NCBI RefSeq assembly: GCF_000328475.2
Contig: NC_026492.1
Coordinates: forward strand, 1 to 64,000
From: Mycosarcoma maydis
Lineage: Eukaryota; Basidiomycota; Ustilaginomycetes; Ustilaginales
DNA length: 64,000 bases
Direction: 5' to 3'
Shown: one piece after another, positions 29,365 to 40,100 of the stretch
How positions within the stretch are numbered: position 1 is the stretch's first letter
Layout of the letters: every line of letters begins with the position of its first letter
Notes under the pieces: generated by a model
Database searches by the model: none
Told to the model about the DNA's origin: nothing
Seen by the model: the letters and a program-made list of their open reading frames with translations, nothing else
Made by a program: the position numbers and the translations under genes

Positions 29365-30764
29365 TTACAGGAACTTGCCAGTCTTGCTCGTATATCCAAG
29401 CCCCTCCCTTGCATCATGGTCGTCACCATCTCTCATACCAAGCCTCCTCCTCGAGTTGTACACCAAGCTGTCCAAAATTCCCGCTACCGTCAAGATGCCG
29501 CCTACGATCGCACAAGTCGAAGTCAAGAAATGCGACAGCGACTGTCGGTACTCCGAGTGGATCGTTTTCAGTGGCGAAATCTCGTAGTTGAAAAACACGC
29601 CAGGAACACCGGCGAATCCGTGCGAAATGTGAGCTCCAGATCCTTCGTTCGACAGCCCTGCAAGTGCCGCCGCGTTGGCTCCCGGTGACAGATCGCGTTC
29701 GTACGTTGTCACCGAGTACTGCTGCGTCTTGAGCGTCTCGCCGGACAAAGGTCGGAATTCGGTAGAAACCACCTTGACAAAGTACTGAAACATAAATTGA
29801 CTCTGTTGCGTTTGAGCACGGACGCCCTCGAGCGGATCTTTGACGCCCAGCTTGGCTTTAACCGCGCGCTCTTTCGCTGAGGTGAGGCCGTGGTATTCTT
29901 GCTCGGAGCCAAAGCTGAACTCGTGGATAATGTGCCCAAAGTCGTGATGCTCGGAACCGGTGCCTGACAGGTATGGAACAAGGTCGTGGATGTGCATGCT
30001 GTTTCGTTGGAATGCTTTGCCAGGAGACAGGTGGAAGCTACCCACCACCTTGTTGACATGGAGCTTGCCCGAAATGCGGCAACCTTCTTTGTTCTGCTCC
30101 TTGATCTTTTCCGACCATCCTTCAGCGACGCACTGATCCACATGGTCCGGATCGGCGAAGCTCCAGCCTTTGCGCACATATGCTTCGCGTACCTCGTCAC
30201 ATGTGTTGCAGCACTTACTCGCAGGTGGCTGACCACCGTAGCAGTCGCCACAATAATCTTTGCCCTTGGTGTTGGCAATACGTGCCGCATCACCCTTGAG
30301 CGACTTTTTACCCTGCTCGATGATTTTGCCGTCGTGATTGATGCGTGTCCTCTCAACGTCGTGCTGGATGTCGTTCACATGCTCGCCCGAGATGTCCATT
30401 ACATCGAGCGAGAGCAAATAGCACGGTACTCGCGGGAACGTAATATTCATGTTGACCGTCAGCTTTTCGCCTCTGGATCGATCCACTTCCAGTGCAGGTT
30501 TGACGTGAACTGTGCGATAGTCGATAAACTCGCCAATGGTGAGCACCGCAATCAGAAGCGCCGAAATGAGCGTGATGAGTGCGCCCGCGTTGGTTCGGAT
30601 GCGCACATCATCCATCGTCTTTTGACATTCACCAGGGCGACAACAAGACGCAAAAAATTGATCAGCTCGTCGTACGACTTTGTTCGCTACCTGCGAGGTC
30701 AACCACTTACCTTTGAGAAAGCATCGATGCCTCTCAGTTGGCCGAAAATGCCGTTTTTCCCCAT
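29365..30764 (-). CDS. ERV46: Erv46-type COPII vesicle cargo receptor (ERGIC-53/ERV family)
   Basis: Two exons (30711-30764 and 29365-30618) with a GT-AG intron at 30619-30710 (92 nt, donor GTAAGT) encode 435 residues. Exon 1 supplies the conserved start MGKNGIFGQLRGIDAFSK and splices to TMDDVRIRTNAG, the Erv46 family N-terminus. A first membrane span lies at about 30-50 and a second near the C-terminus (CAIVGGILTVAGILDSLV), with a large lumenal domain between them that carries the family's cysteine-rich block (YCGDC...CCNTCDEV). Erv46 pairs with Erv41 and cycles between ER and Golgi, retrieving or exporting cargo. Length is close to the yeast protein. No Erv41 gene is in the window. It is divergent from the GH43 gene. 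Confidence 0.92.
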
Positions 30765-31531
30765 CTTACCGAGAAACCTGTCGTCGGATGATGTGGGAGT
30801 GTGAGGTCACGGGGGCAGTCTTGGTTGCAAGCTCGACAAAGAGGCGTGTGAGAGAGAGGGAGGGGAGAATGCTGAGGATACACTGTCCTTTGCCAAACGA
30901 TGAGGACCGTGCGTGGCAACACGGCCTTCCACCTGGCACATTCATGATTTCACGATTCACGATTGGACGCGAAAAATAAAAGGCGAGGTGACACCAGTCT
31001 GTGAGTTTGTATCGGGAAATCGGGGAAATTATCAACAGATACCACGGACAAATCTTCGCTGAACCTCGCTTTCCTTTGTCGCATCGCACAGCACTTTCCC
31101 ACCTTTACGCTCAATGACTTCATCTCTCATTATTTAAACAAGAGAAATAATCAAAGAAAAGAAAAACAACTGAAACCAAGGAACCAGAAACGACGAACGA
31201 CGAACGACGAACGACGACGGCTGACCACTGACCTCTGATGACGATGTCAAGCATGCGTGATGCTGAGATCAAGTAGGTAGCTGTTCAACAACCTATGAAA
31301 AGTTAGCCATTCCTTGCATTGATCACGTATCGCGTATCGTGGATCACGGATCACGGATATATGTTGTTGAGCTGCACAGCCTCGAGCAAAAGCAATGGAG
31401 CCCAGTCTTGCCGCCGGCTTCCTCGTGAATCGAAACAGCCCGTGCATCGAGAACCATAGCTGATAGAAGTACTCGTTCGTCCTGACCTCTCTTCTCCATC
31501 ATCATAGTCGCTTCGGAAAGCTCTCTCTGCA
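30765..31531. other. divergent intergenic region, ERV46 / GH43
   Basis: About 770 bp. It contains a tandem GACGAAC heptamer run (about 31190-31217), a short GGATCAC heptamer pair near 31340-31360, and CACGATT units near 30950. No gene is visible. Confidence 0.55.
31190..31217. repeat. tandem heptamer array (GACGAAC)n
   Basis: About four consecutive 7-bp units in the divergent promoter between ERV46 and the GH43 gene. Sequence differs from the CACGAAT class but the unit length is the same. Confidence 0.75.
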
Positions 31532-32862
31532 ATGCCCGCACATCCTCATTTAGGCTACGCCAATCCAGGTGAGCATCCGTGACTCCTTTCTACATATCTC
31601 TAACGCGCGCACACCCACGGGTGACGGTGAGACTGAAAACGACTTCTTCCTTTTGCCTTGTCATTCATCCTTCTTCACTCTTGTTTAACTTTGGGTTTTC
31701 GTTGGCAATTCAAGTCGTCGGACACGACTTTGCCGATCCCGGCGTTTTCTACGACCGTTACAGTCAAACCTGGTACGCGTTCGGTACTAACGGCAATGGC
31801 AAAAATATCCAATGCTCGTACACCAAGGACTTTTGCTCGTGGTCGCACCACGAACATGATTGTCTTCCCGGACCTCTTCCTCCTTACCAATCTGATGTGC
31901 CCGTAGGTATCTGCTTCGATCCACGTTGTCAATTGCAAGATCAATGAGACTGATATGCTCTGTTGGAAGCGCGTGCGATCAACTAGGGCTTCCTCTGGGC
32001 GCCAGAAGTGATCGAGGCGCCACAAGGTCGAGGCGGATACCTGATGTATGTATCATGCCAAGACGCCATCTTCAGGAAGCAATGCATCGGCGTCGCCTAT
32101 TCGGACCGCGATCCAAAAGGTCCTTATCGCTGGATCACCGATCGGCCGCTCATCTCTCGCGGTGAAACAGGTGGAACGCTCGACCCGCAGCCCTTTGAAG
32201 ATCCAGCTAGCGGCAAACGCTATCTCGTCTACAAGTCAGATTGGGACAAGATGTACACCAAGCATCCTCAGCTCTGGCTCTCTGAACTCTCGCCTGACGG
32301 CCTCTCGCTGCTTGGCGATATGTATCCTTTGCAGAGTCCACAACACTCGTACCAAAATGGACTGCTCGAGGCACCTTATCTCTTCCACCACGCTCCCAGC
32401 AACGCCTACATTCTCTTCTTTTCGTCAGGAACATTCACCAACGGCACCTACGCAACTTCCTACGCCATCTCTCACAACGGCCTTTTTGGACCCTACCAGT
32501 GTCCACCACGTCCGCTGTTGGAAACGGACAGAGCGAGGAGCGTCATGGGTCCAGGAGGTGCATGTGTGGTGCTGGGCGTGGAGAACGAGCATTTCATCGT
32601 GTTCCATGCGTTGGAAAGGGAAGAAGGAAACAGAAGAATGTGCGTCCAGAGGGTTTGTTTCGCGGATGACGGCACACCGTTCCTCTCCTCGAAGCCTAAC
32701 TGTGGAAAGAGATTGCGCCTTGGAGCAGAGCACGAGGATGACATGCATCACTTTGGCAACCAGCCAAGTGTGCCAAGCGAAACCGAAACCGAAACCGAAA
32801 CAGGTACAGGTGGCAGGTTGTCCAAGCTGCTCAACAAAGTCAAACACAAGCTCGATCCGTAG
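31532..32862 (+). CDS. GH43-type glycoside hydrolase, no signal peptide
   Basis: Three exons (31532-31568, 31715-31902, 31987-32862) with GT-AG introns of 146 and 84 nt encode 366 residues. Splicing joins YANP to VVGHDFADPGVFYD and QSDVP to GFLWAPEV, both typical of the family. The five-bladed propeller's catalytic triad is present: general base D20 in HDFADP, pKa-modulating D141 in TLDPQPFEDP, and general acid E203 in GLLEAPYLF. GH43 enzymes act on arabinan and xylan side chains (arabinofuranosidase, arabinanase, xylosidase); the substrate here is not determined. There is no signal peptide at the predicted start, which is odd for a plant-wall enzyme and could mean cytosolic action or a missed 5' exon. 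A Thr-Glu repeat lies near the C-terminus. It converges with the Dgk1-type gene 132 bp away. Confidence 0.85.
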
Positions 32863-32994
32863 TCACCGTAGACTTTTTCCCCAACTCTTGATGCAGGCGC
32901 AGACTTATATAGCTCGATGACCTTTGCATGGGTATCACCTGTCAATTCTTATACTTTAAATTACACGTCGCCTTCTATCATGGCTCAAGCGTGC

Positions 32995-34323
32995 TTATGA
33001 GAACCACTTCTGCCAAGCACCAGCTAACCTTCCCCACGAGTAGAACAAAGTCCAGATGCCTGTAGCTGAAAGAATAGGCAGCGAAAGGTTGTCGTCAACG
33101 CCGCCGAGCTCGAGGCCCTCTGCAACGGCAGCTACAAGGCCCGAACCGAGCGTCAGCAGCCACACGGGCATACCGGGTACGTCGTTGTAGACAGGCAAAG
33201 CATCTGTACCGAGTTTGCCTTTGGCCACACTGTCGGCGCCGAGGTACTGAGCCGCAACGCCAGACGCTGCAGGCAGGAGGCCGGCTCCACTCTGGCCCCG
33301 GAATCCCGCGGAAACCCCTTGCCATCCCGTACCCGTAGCACCGGCTGCACGATCCGTACCAAAAATGGCTGGGTGCGCGTATCCAGATCCTGACCACGAG
33401 ATGCCATTGGCGCGAACACCGCGAGAAGCGATCGAAGTGCACCAGAACAGGTAGGTAGTTAGCGCACCGCTGACGATAGCAGCGATAAAGCCAGCAGTCG
33501 ACTTGCGTCTGGCGAACGGCGGACTGGGCAGAGCAGGTGTGTACCTTCCAAATAGCCGTCCGAAGGTTGAAGCCGCGGTATCGCACCACGAGAGGATCAT
33601 GACCGAGACGCACGCGATGTCTTCCGGGAAAAAGTGAAGCGAGGTGATGACGCCGATGAGATACCACACGACGCCGTTGACCTTGTCCTTTTCCGATTCG
33701 CGCATGAGAAATCCAAGCACACGCTCGTAGATCTGTTCAAAGTCGTGGTTGTTGAGACGAATGACGTCGGCCGTGACAACGATGCCGAGGAAGATGGAGA
33801 GCCTTCGCACTACGGTGGTGTATTCTACGTCAGAGAGATAGAGTTGGAGGACGAGGAGGCCCATGGAGCTGTGAAAGATCTTGCGTGGAATTTCCCAGCT
33901 CTTGCTGCTTGCCGGAGCTACGTGACCGTTGGAACGAGACGATTTTGGTGCAGACAAAGTGGAGCTAGTCTTCTTGGTTGCTGCTGCTTGAGGACGGCGA
34001 CGGACGGCGGTGTCTCCGACGACCGAGCCGTTGAGATTGGTACCGGATGCTTCGGCCATGGGTGGTGCTGCCACTGGATCACGACGAGTGTCGGCATCCG
34101 AGCTTTTCTCGAGCTGTTCGCGGTCAAAGTCCGACTCGGCTCTTGACAGCGCGCGCAGAACAGCAGCACCCTTTTGCGATGACGAAGAGCGCTGGCGTGT
34201 CACGGTTTTGCGCGTTGAAGGTGCTGCCGAGCTAGTGCCATTGGCATCCGTGGATGCTCCAATCGGCGGAGGCGACGAGCGCGGTGACTCGGAAAGCACT
34301 TTGGCGGAAGGCCGAGACGACAT
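32995..34323 (-). CDS. DGK1: Dgk1-type CTP-dependent diacylglycerol kinase
   Basis: A 442-residue protein from the ATG at 34323; the open frame extends further but with an unlikely start. An N-terminal tail of about 140 residues is Ser/Arg/Ala rich and probably disordered. The integral membrane domain begins at WEIPRKIFHSSMGLL (about 143) and contains the polyprenol-kinase/cytidylyltransferase-like segments FLGFLMRESEKDKVNGVVWYLIG, DIACVSVMILSWCDTAASTFGRLFG and an RRKSTAGF stretch. Yeast Dgk1 phosphorylates diacylglycerol with CTP at the ER/nuclear envelope, opposing phosphatidate phosphatase. An insertion rich in Gly and Ala (around 320-370) lies within the later membrane part. Orthology is inferred from motifs. 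Confidence 0.88.
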   Translation of the reverse strand: MSSRPSAKVLSESPRSSPPPIGASTDANGTSSAAPSTRKTVTRQRSSSSQKGAAVLRALSRAESDFDREQLEKSSDADTRRDPVAAPPMAEASGTNLNGSVVGDTAVRRRPQAAATKKTSSTLSAPKSSRSNGHVAPASSKSWEIPRKIFHSSMGLLVLQLYLSDVEYTTVVRRLSIFLGIVVTADVIRLNNHDFEQIYERVLGFLMRESEKDKVNGVVWYLIGVITSLHFFPEDIACVSVMILSWCDTAASTFGRLFGRYTPALPSPPFARRKSTAGFIAAIVSGALTTYLFWCTSIASRGVRANGISWSGSGYAHPAIFGTDRAAGATGTGWQGVSAGFRGQSGAGLLPAASGVAAQYLGADSVAKGKLGTDALPVYNDVPGMPVWLLTLGSGLVAAVAEGLELGGVDDNLSLPILSATGIWTLFYSWGRLAGAWQKWFS

Positions 34324-34854
34324 ACTGCAGATTTCAAAGTCAATCGAGAACCTTCCTCCTGGAGTTGGTGTGTGTAGTATGGAGTGAAGGGGAGCAAGAA
34401 ACAAACAAGAAGCACCTGCTGGCTGAGACAGCCACGAGCGTATCAGATCAATCGCGCTTGGACACACACATCCACAAATCATGAATGCACAAGCGCAAGC
34501 CCAAGCCCTTCTCTTCCTTGCACACTTACAACTTACCGTCACGAGTTGTGAATCGCACGCAGCTTTGCGGTGCTTTTGTTCGTGGTCTCACGAATCACGC
34601 ACGTCACGATTCGTTGATTGTCGCATCGCAAGCACGAATCACGAATCACGAATCACGAATCACGAATCACGAATCGTGAATGTTGTGTTTTATTTTTGGG
34701 TGCCAAGTTGAAAGCAAAGCCTTTCACCTTCATTCATGACGGTCGTGCCGGACCCGACACGTCGCTTGTCAGCGCAGAAAAGACGTTGGCCTAAGTATCT
34801 TATTTGTCATTCTAGCTATTTATGTATACAATGCCAGATTGACTTCACATCGAG
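34324..34854. other. intergenic region, DGK1 promoter side
   Basis: This is the upstream region of the DGK1 gene. It contains the long heptad array at 34632-34682 and no supported gene. Confidence 0.55.
34632..34682. repeat. heptad array (CACGAAT)n
   Basis: Six consecutive exact CACGAAT units followed by a switch to GTGAATG; the cleanest example of the heptad class in the window. It lies about 310 bp upstream of the DGK1 ATG and about 170 bp upstream of the tRNA gene. Confidence 0.9.
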
Positions 34855-34963
34855 AGCTTCTTAGCGCAGTAGGTAGCGCGTTGGGCTCATACACCCCCTA
34901 TGAATCCTTTCCACTCTCGAGTGGTGAAACCCAAAGGTCGTCGGATCGAAACCGACAGAAGCT
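34855..34963 (+). tRNA. tRNA-Met (CAU) with a 37-nt intron; initiator-like features
   Basis: A complete cloverleaf folds by hand: acceptor AGCTTCT/AGAAGCT (7 bp), D stem GCGC/GCGC, anticodon stem TTGGG/CCCAA with loop CTCATAA, five-base variable loop, and T stem GTCGG/CCGAC with loop ATCGAAA. The intron at 34892-34928 sits at the canonical 37/38 position and can form an internal hairpin (CCACT...AGTGG). A1:T72, three G:C pairs in the anticodon stem and A54/A60 in the T loop are hallmarks of eukaryotic initiator tRNA, whereas the eight-base D loop looks like an elongator. The A box and the B box (GGATCGAAACC) are present, and a run of four T follows at about 34967, as a Pol III terminator. Confidence 0.9.
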
Positions 34964-35361
34964 ACTCTTTTGCTACATTTTTGCATCCGAATTTTTTTAA
35001 CGATATTCGTAATTGCAGAGATGTTTGGACAGGTATGAGCGGCGTCTTCTCGCCAGTGGCCATGTAGAAGACGTTTGCCGTACAAACTCGTGCTTCCATC
35101 ACAGCAGGCTTCTGGAATAAACGTCGTCAGATGTGAAATCAAGGGCGACTTTTTTGCTCTTTCTCAGATGATTGCAGGTGTAGCAATACGTAGGAAGCGA
35201 CACGTGCTTTTCGCTCGTGCGTTTCAGCGCTTGATCGTGACCGCATACGATCTGAGCCCCTTCGAGGCCACCGGCACAAGCGCACACACAATCACCAAAG
35301 AATGTAGAGGAGATCAAAGATTTGCGAAAAGTATGCGATTTCAGGTGACCACACATGATGA
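34964..35361. other. intergenic region, tRNA to HOM2
   Basis: About 400 bp that holds the Pol III terminator-like T runs (34967 and 34973-34998) and the 3' flank of HOM2. No gene is supported. Confidence 0.5.
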
Positions 35362-36468
35362 TTACGAAAGGTAACCCTTGGCGAGCGCGATCTCTGCGTT
35401 CATGACCGAGCTGGTAGCAGCACCGATCATGACATTGTTCGAGAGCACGACAAACTTGATGTCAAACACGGGACATTCGCGTACCCTTCCGACATTGACA
35501 CCAGCACCGTTCTGCCAGTCACGATCGAGGCGTGGTTGCGGGCGGTCCTGCTCCTCGTGCACCGTAATGGCCTGCTTAGGAGCCGAGTGAACGCCGATGG
35601 TCTGTGCTTCCGTGGTAAACTCTTGCAGGCACTTTTTGACCTCGTCAACCGAGGGTGCAGGTCGGTTCTTGAACGACACAGAAACGCACTCCATGTGGCC
35701 ATCGATGACCGGAACACGGTTGCAGTGCGCCGAAACCTTGAGTGGGTGCTCTTCATGGTAGTCAAAAGCGGTTTTGTCCGTTTTGATGCCACCCAAGATC
35801 TTGGCGGTCTCCCACTCGATCTTCTCCTCCTCACCGCTGATGAACGGCACAACGTTGTCCAAGATGTCGAGCGAAGAAACTCCAGGGTAACCAGCACCCG
35901 AAATGGCCTGCATCGTGTTGACTAGAATCTTTTCCAGCGGTCCAAACTTGGCCTCGAGCGCTTTCAGCGGTACGACGATGCCCGTGGTAGAGCAGTTGGC
36001 GTTGGTAACGATGAATCCCTTCTTGGTCCCCACTTGCTGTCTCTGGAATGGCAAGATCTCCATGTGCTCCGGGTTGACCAGTGGCACCACCAATGGGCAC
36101 AATGGATCGGTACGGTAGTTCTTTGCATTGGAAAACACTCTCAACTCGGCTCTACGGAAAGCGTCCTCGACGGGTCCAGCTGGACCTGAATCCAGACCGG
36201 AGAAGACTACTTGGCACTCGGCAAAGTATTCCGGCTTGCATTCGTATACGGGCATCTGTGCAACATTATCGGGAACCCTTCGGATCTGCTTCCACCTCCC
36301 TTGTACTGCTTCCAAGTACGGCTTACCTGCCGAAGAAGACGATGCACCCAGAGCGGCGAGCTCGAATTGCGGGTGATCAGCAAGTTGAAGGATGAATCGC
36401 TGACCTACTGTGCCCGTAGCGCCGAGCAGGCCGACTTTGAGCTTCTGTTGTGAGGAAGAAGACGTCAT
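35362..36468 (-). CDS. HOM2: aspartate-semialdehyde dehydrogenase
   Basis: A 368-residue intronless protein from the ATG at 36468. It reduces beta-aspartyl phosphate to aspartate semialdehyde with NADPH, the second step toward threonine, methionine and isoleucine in the cytosol. The N-terminal Rossmann motif GLLGATGTVGQRF (about 13-25) and the catalytic Cys at 159 in the context NANCSTTG are intact. The substrate-binding stretch near HCNRVPVIDGHMECVSV is also present. Length fits the fungal family (about 365). It is transcribed in the same direction as HIR1, 697 bp downstream of its 3' end; no link in function is expected. Confidence 0.95.
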   Translation of the reverse strand: MTSSSSQQKLKVGLLGATGTVGQRFILQLADHPQFELAALGASSSSAGKPYLEAVQGRWKQIRRVPDNVAQMPVYECKPEYFAECQVVFSGLDSGPAGPVEDAFRRAELRVFSNAKNYRTDPLCPLVVPLVNPEHMEILPFQRQQVGTKKGFIVTNANCSTTGIVVPLKALEAKFGPLEKILVNTMQAISGAGYPGVSSLDILDNVVPFISGEEEKIEWETAKILGGIKTDKTAFDYHEEHPLKVSAHCNRVPVIDGHMECVSVSFKNRPAPSVDEVKKCLQEFTTEAQTIGVHSAPKQAITVHEEQDRPQPRLDRDWQNGAGVNVGRVRECPVFDIKFVVLSNNVMIGAATSSVMNAEIALAKGYLS

Positions 36469-37165
36469 CGTATGATGCGTGCTCTTGTTGATCAAGGTGA
36501 TGCGGTGAAATGGAATGGATGATGGCAAGCAGGATCCGAGATCAGATCTCAAATCTTATCAGCCAGAAAGCACCCATATGTGATTCGACAGAAAATTCGA
36601 AGCCACACGCCAATCGTGAATCTTAAATGCTCGCGCAGCGCACGGGAGCAGTGTTCTTGGCTTTCTTCCAATCCGTGCGCCTTTTCCGTCGAGTCACTTT
36701 TGGCCGAGTCACGAGTGTCAATCACGAATCTGTGAATCACGAATGAATCACGAATTCGTGATTTTGCCACACCTCGGATCTGTCTGTGACTTTACTAGGA
36801 ACCTAACAGTCTTCCGCCAGGCACAAGGCGACATGAGCCTGAAGCCCGAAGCGTGAAGCGTGAAGCATACATTCGTGATTGATACGGATACACGATAGCT
36901 CGTCCAAAAGTGTTCGCTCTTTCGTAGCTAACATGACCATCTCAATATACGTGTGACAAAGCAAGTGGCGCGCAAGCCTACTGTTCATTCAGCTGTCAAA
37001 CGCTAAAGAGTACAGTACAATTACAAAATTGATCGTGATATACACGATGGTGTATGAAAGTATGACAGTGTCGGTAGATTGTCAAGGCAGTTGCGAGAAG
37101 CCAGCCAATCGCCCATGTAGATAAAAGTCGTCTACGATCACGCCCATGAAAGGCGCCACTCAGAC
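36469..37165. other. intergenic region between HOM2 and HIR1
   Basis: About 700 bp with a perfect 18-bp palindrome of the heptad class at 36746-36763 and a short GAAGCGT heptamer run at about 36842-36864. No gene is supported. Confidence 0.55.
36746..36763. repeat. perfect 18-bp palindrome AATCACGAATTCGTGATT
   Basis: Two CACGAAT-type units face each other head to head with no spacer, giving an exact 18-bp palindrome about 280 bp upstream of the HOM2 ATG. Additional direct units flank it (36720-36745). Confidence 0.85.
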
Positions 37166-40100
37166 TCAGGCTTTCATATTGGCCAGAATCTCCTGATACG
37201 GCTGGACGAGCGAAGTCAGGTTGCGGGGTCTCGCCAAGATCTGCAGCACCTGACCGCACAGCTGACGCTTGTCAAATCCAAGGATCGTGGGTTGCCACGC
37301 TGCATCCTGGTTCTTTTCGGGCTTATAGTAGATGGGGCCGATGAGCGATTTGATGAGGTCTTCAGCCTGGTTCTTGATGCCTTCTTCAGCAATACGTTTG
37401 GCATATGCGATCAGATGGTTTTTGTACTCGTTGGCGCTATCGAGGATCGTTGCAGCCAATATCCTTGCTTCGAGATGACGTAGCGTCACGGCAATCACAA
37501 AGTCCGACTTCTTGTCTTCGGGAACACTCATCTCGACTGGCGGTGTCTGGTCGTCGTCCGATTCTTCCTGCGCTCCCACCTGGTTGTCGCCGTGCACACG
37601 ACGCACGTACATCGTGTTGATCTCGGCCTCGATTGCACGCACAGGATCGCGAACCGACACCTCGCTGCCGCGGCTGCGCGTTCGTCCATCCCAGGCTTCC
37701 GAATGCTCGGCCCACCAGCCATCGCTAATGCAAACCCAGCCAAGCTTCTTGTCGTCAAACGTGTAGGCCTTTTCGCTCTGCAGAATGACGATGGGCGCAC
37801 CGTTGGCATGTACTGTTATAGAGAAGAGGTTCTCGGGATCGCCGAGTAGATTGAGCACCGACACTGGACGATGGATCTCGTGGTCTGCACGGATGTTCCA
37901 GCGGTACATGAGTCCAGCCACAGTCACTGCCATCAGAACAACCCCGTTGCTTTCCAATCGATAGCAGGCCGAGTCGAGCAGCAGATTGCCAATTCTTCCT
38001 CCGCGCGACGAATAGATCAGCACCGTGGAATCTTCCAATGCCACTGCCGAAAAAAATGAGGTGGCCGTGGCCAGCGTCGCCGCTGTCGGACTGAAATCGA
38101 GCCACAGTACACGATCCTTGTCCGAGGGATCGAGCCTTGCGATCTCGGTAGGTCGCGATTCGTCAAAGTTGCGGATCTCGATCGACAAGCCGTCCTCGTC
38201 ACGCCGATAGATGCTCAGTGTCTCGGGTACAGCCAGATGAACACCTTTGCGGACGCCATTCTCGACGATGCCGCTAGCGCCGGTCAGAGCTTCCCTCAGG
38301 ACCTTTTTGGGACCGGGTGGGTCGCGAGGGTGTTCGCTTCCCAGCGTGCGACCGATGTCGGCCCTCGTCTTGCCTTTCTGCAGTTTGCCAATGGGCTCGA
38401 TGTCGTCCGAGTCGCTTCCCGCCTCGGCGTCTTCCGCTTTACGCTTCTTGCCACGCATGAAGCGCTGCTGAAACTCGGTCCAGAATTGCATCATATCTTC
38501 AGGACTGGCGCCCTCGGGCATGATTCCGAATGGTAGGCCGATAGGTACGTAGGGCATCATCGATGAGGCAGCAGCCATAGGCGTGGTCATTGCAGCAGGG
38601 TTCGAACGCTGCGCAGCAAGGACCGCCTCAACTACCGCTGCTGCTGTGCCATCGGAGACGCTATTTGTCATGCCTGCATGGATGCCGTTGACACCGGGGC
38701 GAGCTCCAAACCCATCAACCGTGGTTCCACCAATCGCCTCGCGCATAGCTGGCAGTTGGTGCTGCTGGATGGATGGCATCAAGGCATGTGACGTTGGTGC
38801 TGGCTGATAAGCATGGTGATGAGAAACTGCCTGCGACGGTTCCAAGTCATCGCCAATGAGGGTAGGTCGTATGCGACGCTTTCCGTCCTTAGTAATGGTG
38901 ATGGTCTGATGCAGACGTTCTGTCCTGGATGCTATGGGACGGACGGGAGGCACAGAACCGGCGATGGGCACGGGCGGCACTGATGCTCTGGCTGCTTGTG
39001 ATTGACCTGCTTTGCGTGGCTGAAGCATGTTGGGTCGATCTGAGGTTCCGATTGGTAATGCTCCATTAGTGGCGGCAGCGACATTTCGAACGCGTTTGAC
39101 ACCATGCTTTGCACGTGATTGCTCGAGCTTCTCGGCACTGAGCGCATCAGAGATGAGCTCAGGGGAGAGGTGGAAGACAGCCACGGTACCGTCCGAGGAA
39201 CAGGCGTAGAGCGTGTAGCCATCGGCGGACCAAGAGAGGTCCATGACTTGACGCTCAAAGACGTCCCTGGCCACTAGAACGGGCTGCTCGAGGCCGGTGA
39301 CCCAGATGGAGACGGACTGGTCGAGCGAGCCCAAAGCGACGACGCAAGAATGGGTACCGCCGTCAAAGCCTACAAAGATCTTGGGGCTGAAAGCGGTGAC
39401 CACGACGGCGTTTTCGTGGCCGACAAAGTAAATATCGCTGCTCCAGCTAGACCTCTTGACGACGCTGGCTACAAAGACGGGTCCGCTCATGGCGTTGGCA
39501 CAGAGCAGCAAGCTACCGTCGGGCGACCAGCTTGGACGGCGAAAAAAGGCGGTAGAAGGACTGGTGAGGAACGGGTCTGTGATGGAGCGTTCGAGGCCCC
39601 AATCGGATGTGCGCCACACCTTGACTGTCTTGTCATCGGAGGCCGTCGCGAGGTACTGACCTAATGGATCAAAGACGACACCCTTGACAAAACCCTGATG
39701 ACCGTCGATGATGCGTAGCCTGTCGAAGTGGGTGCCGGACCAGACAATGACCTTGGAGTCGAGACCGACGGTGGCAATGAATTCGTCATCATCGGCCCAA
39801 GCCAGATCCACGACATCGGATTCATGACCTGCGAGACGACGGTACGGCCTCCAGCTTTCGATGTTGACCTCGCTGGAACCAAAGCTACCGCCACCCATGC
39901 CGCTCGGATCCAGATCCCAAATGAGAGCCACGGTATCGTCGGAGCCAGAAGCAAGAAATCGGCCAGAATTTGCCCATCGCACTACGAGAACGCTGCCGGT
40001 ATGTCTTGAGAGAGTGGAGAGGAGACGATGTGAGTTGGAGTTATTTTCGGCTCTTGGATTGAGGATGGTAGCCGTTGCCCAAATGCGGATCTTGGTATCC

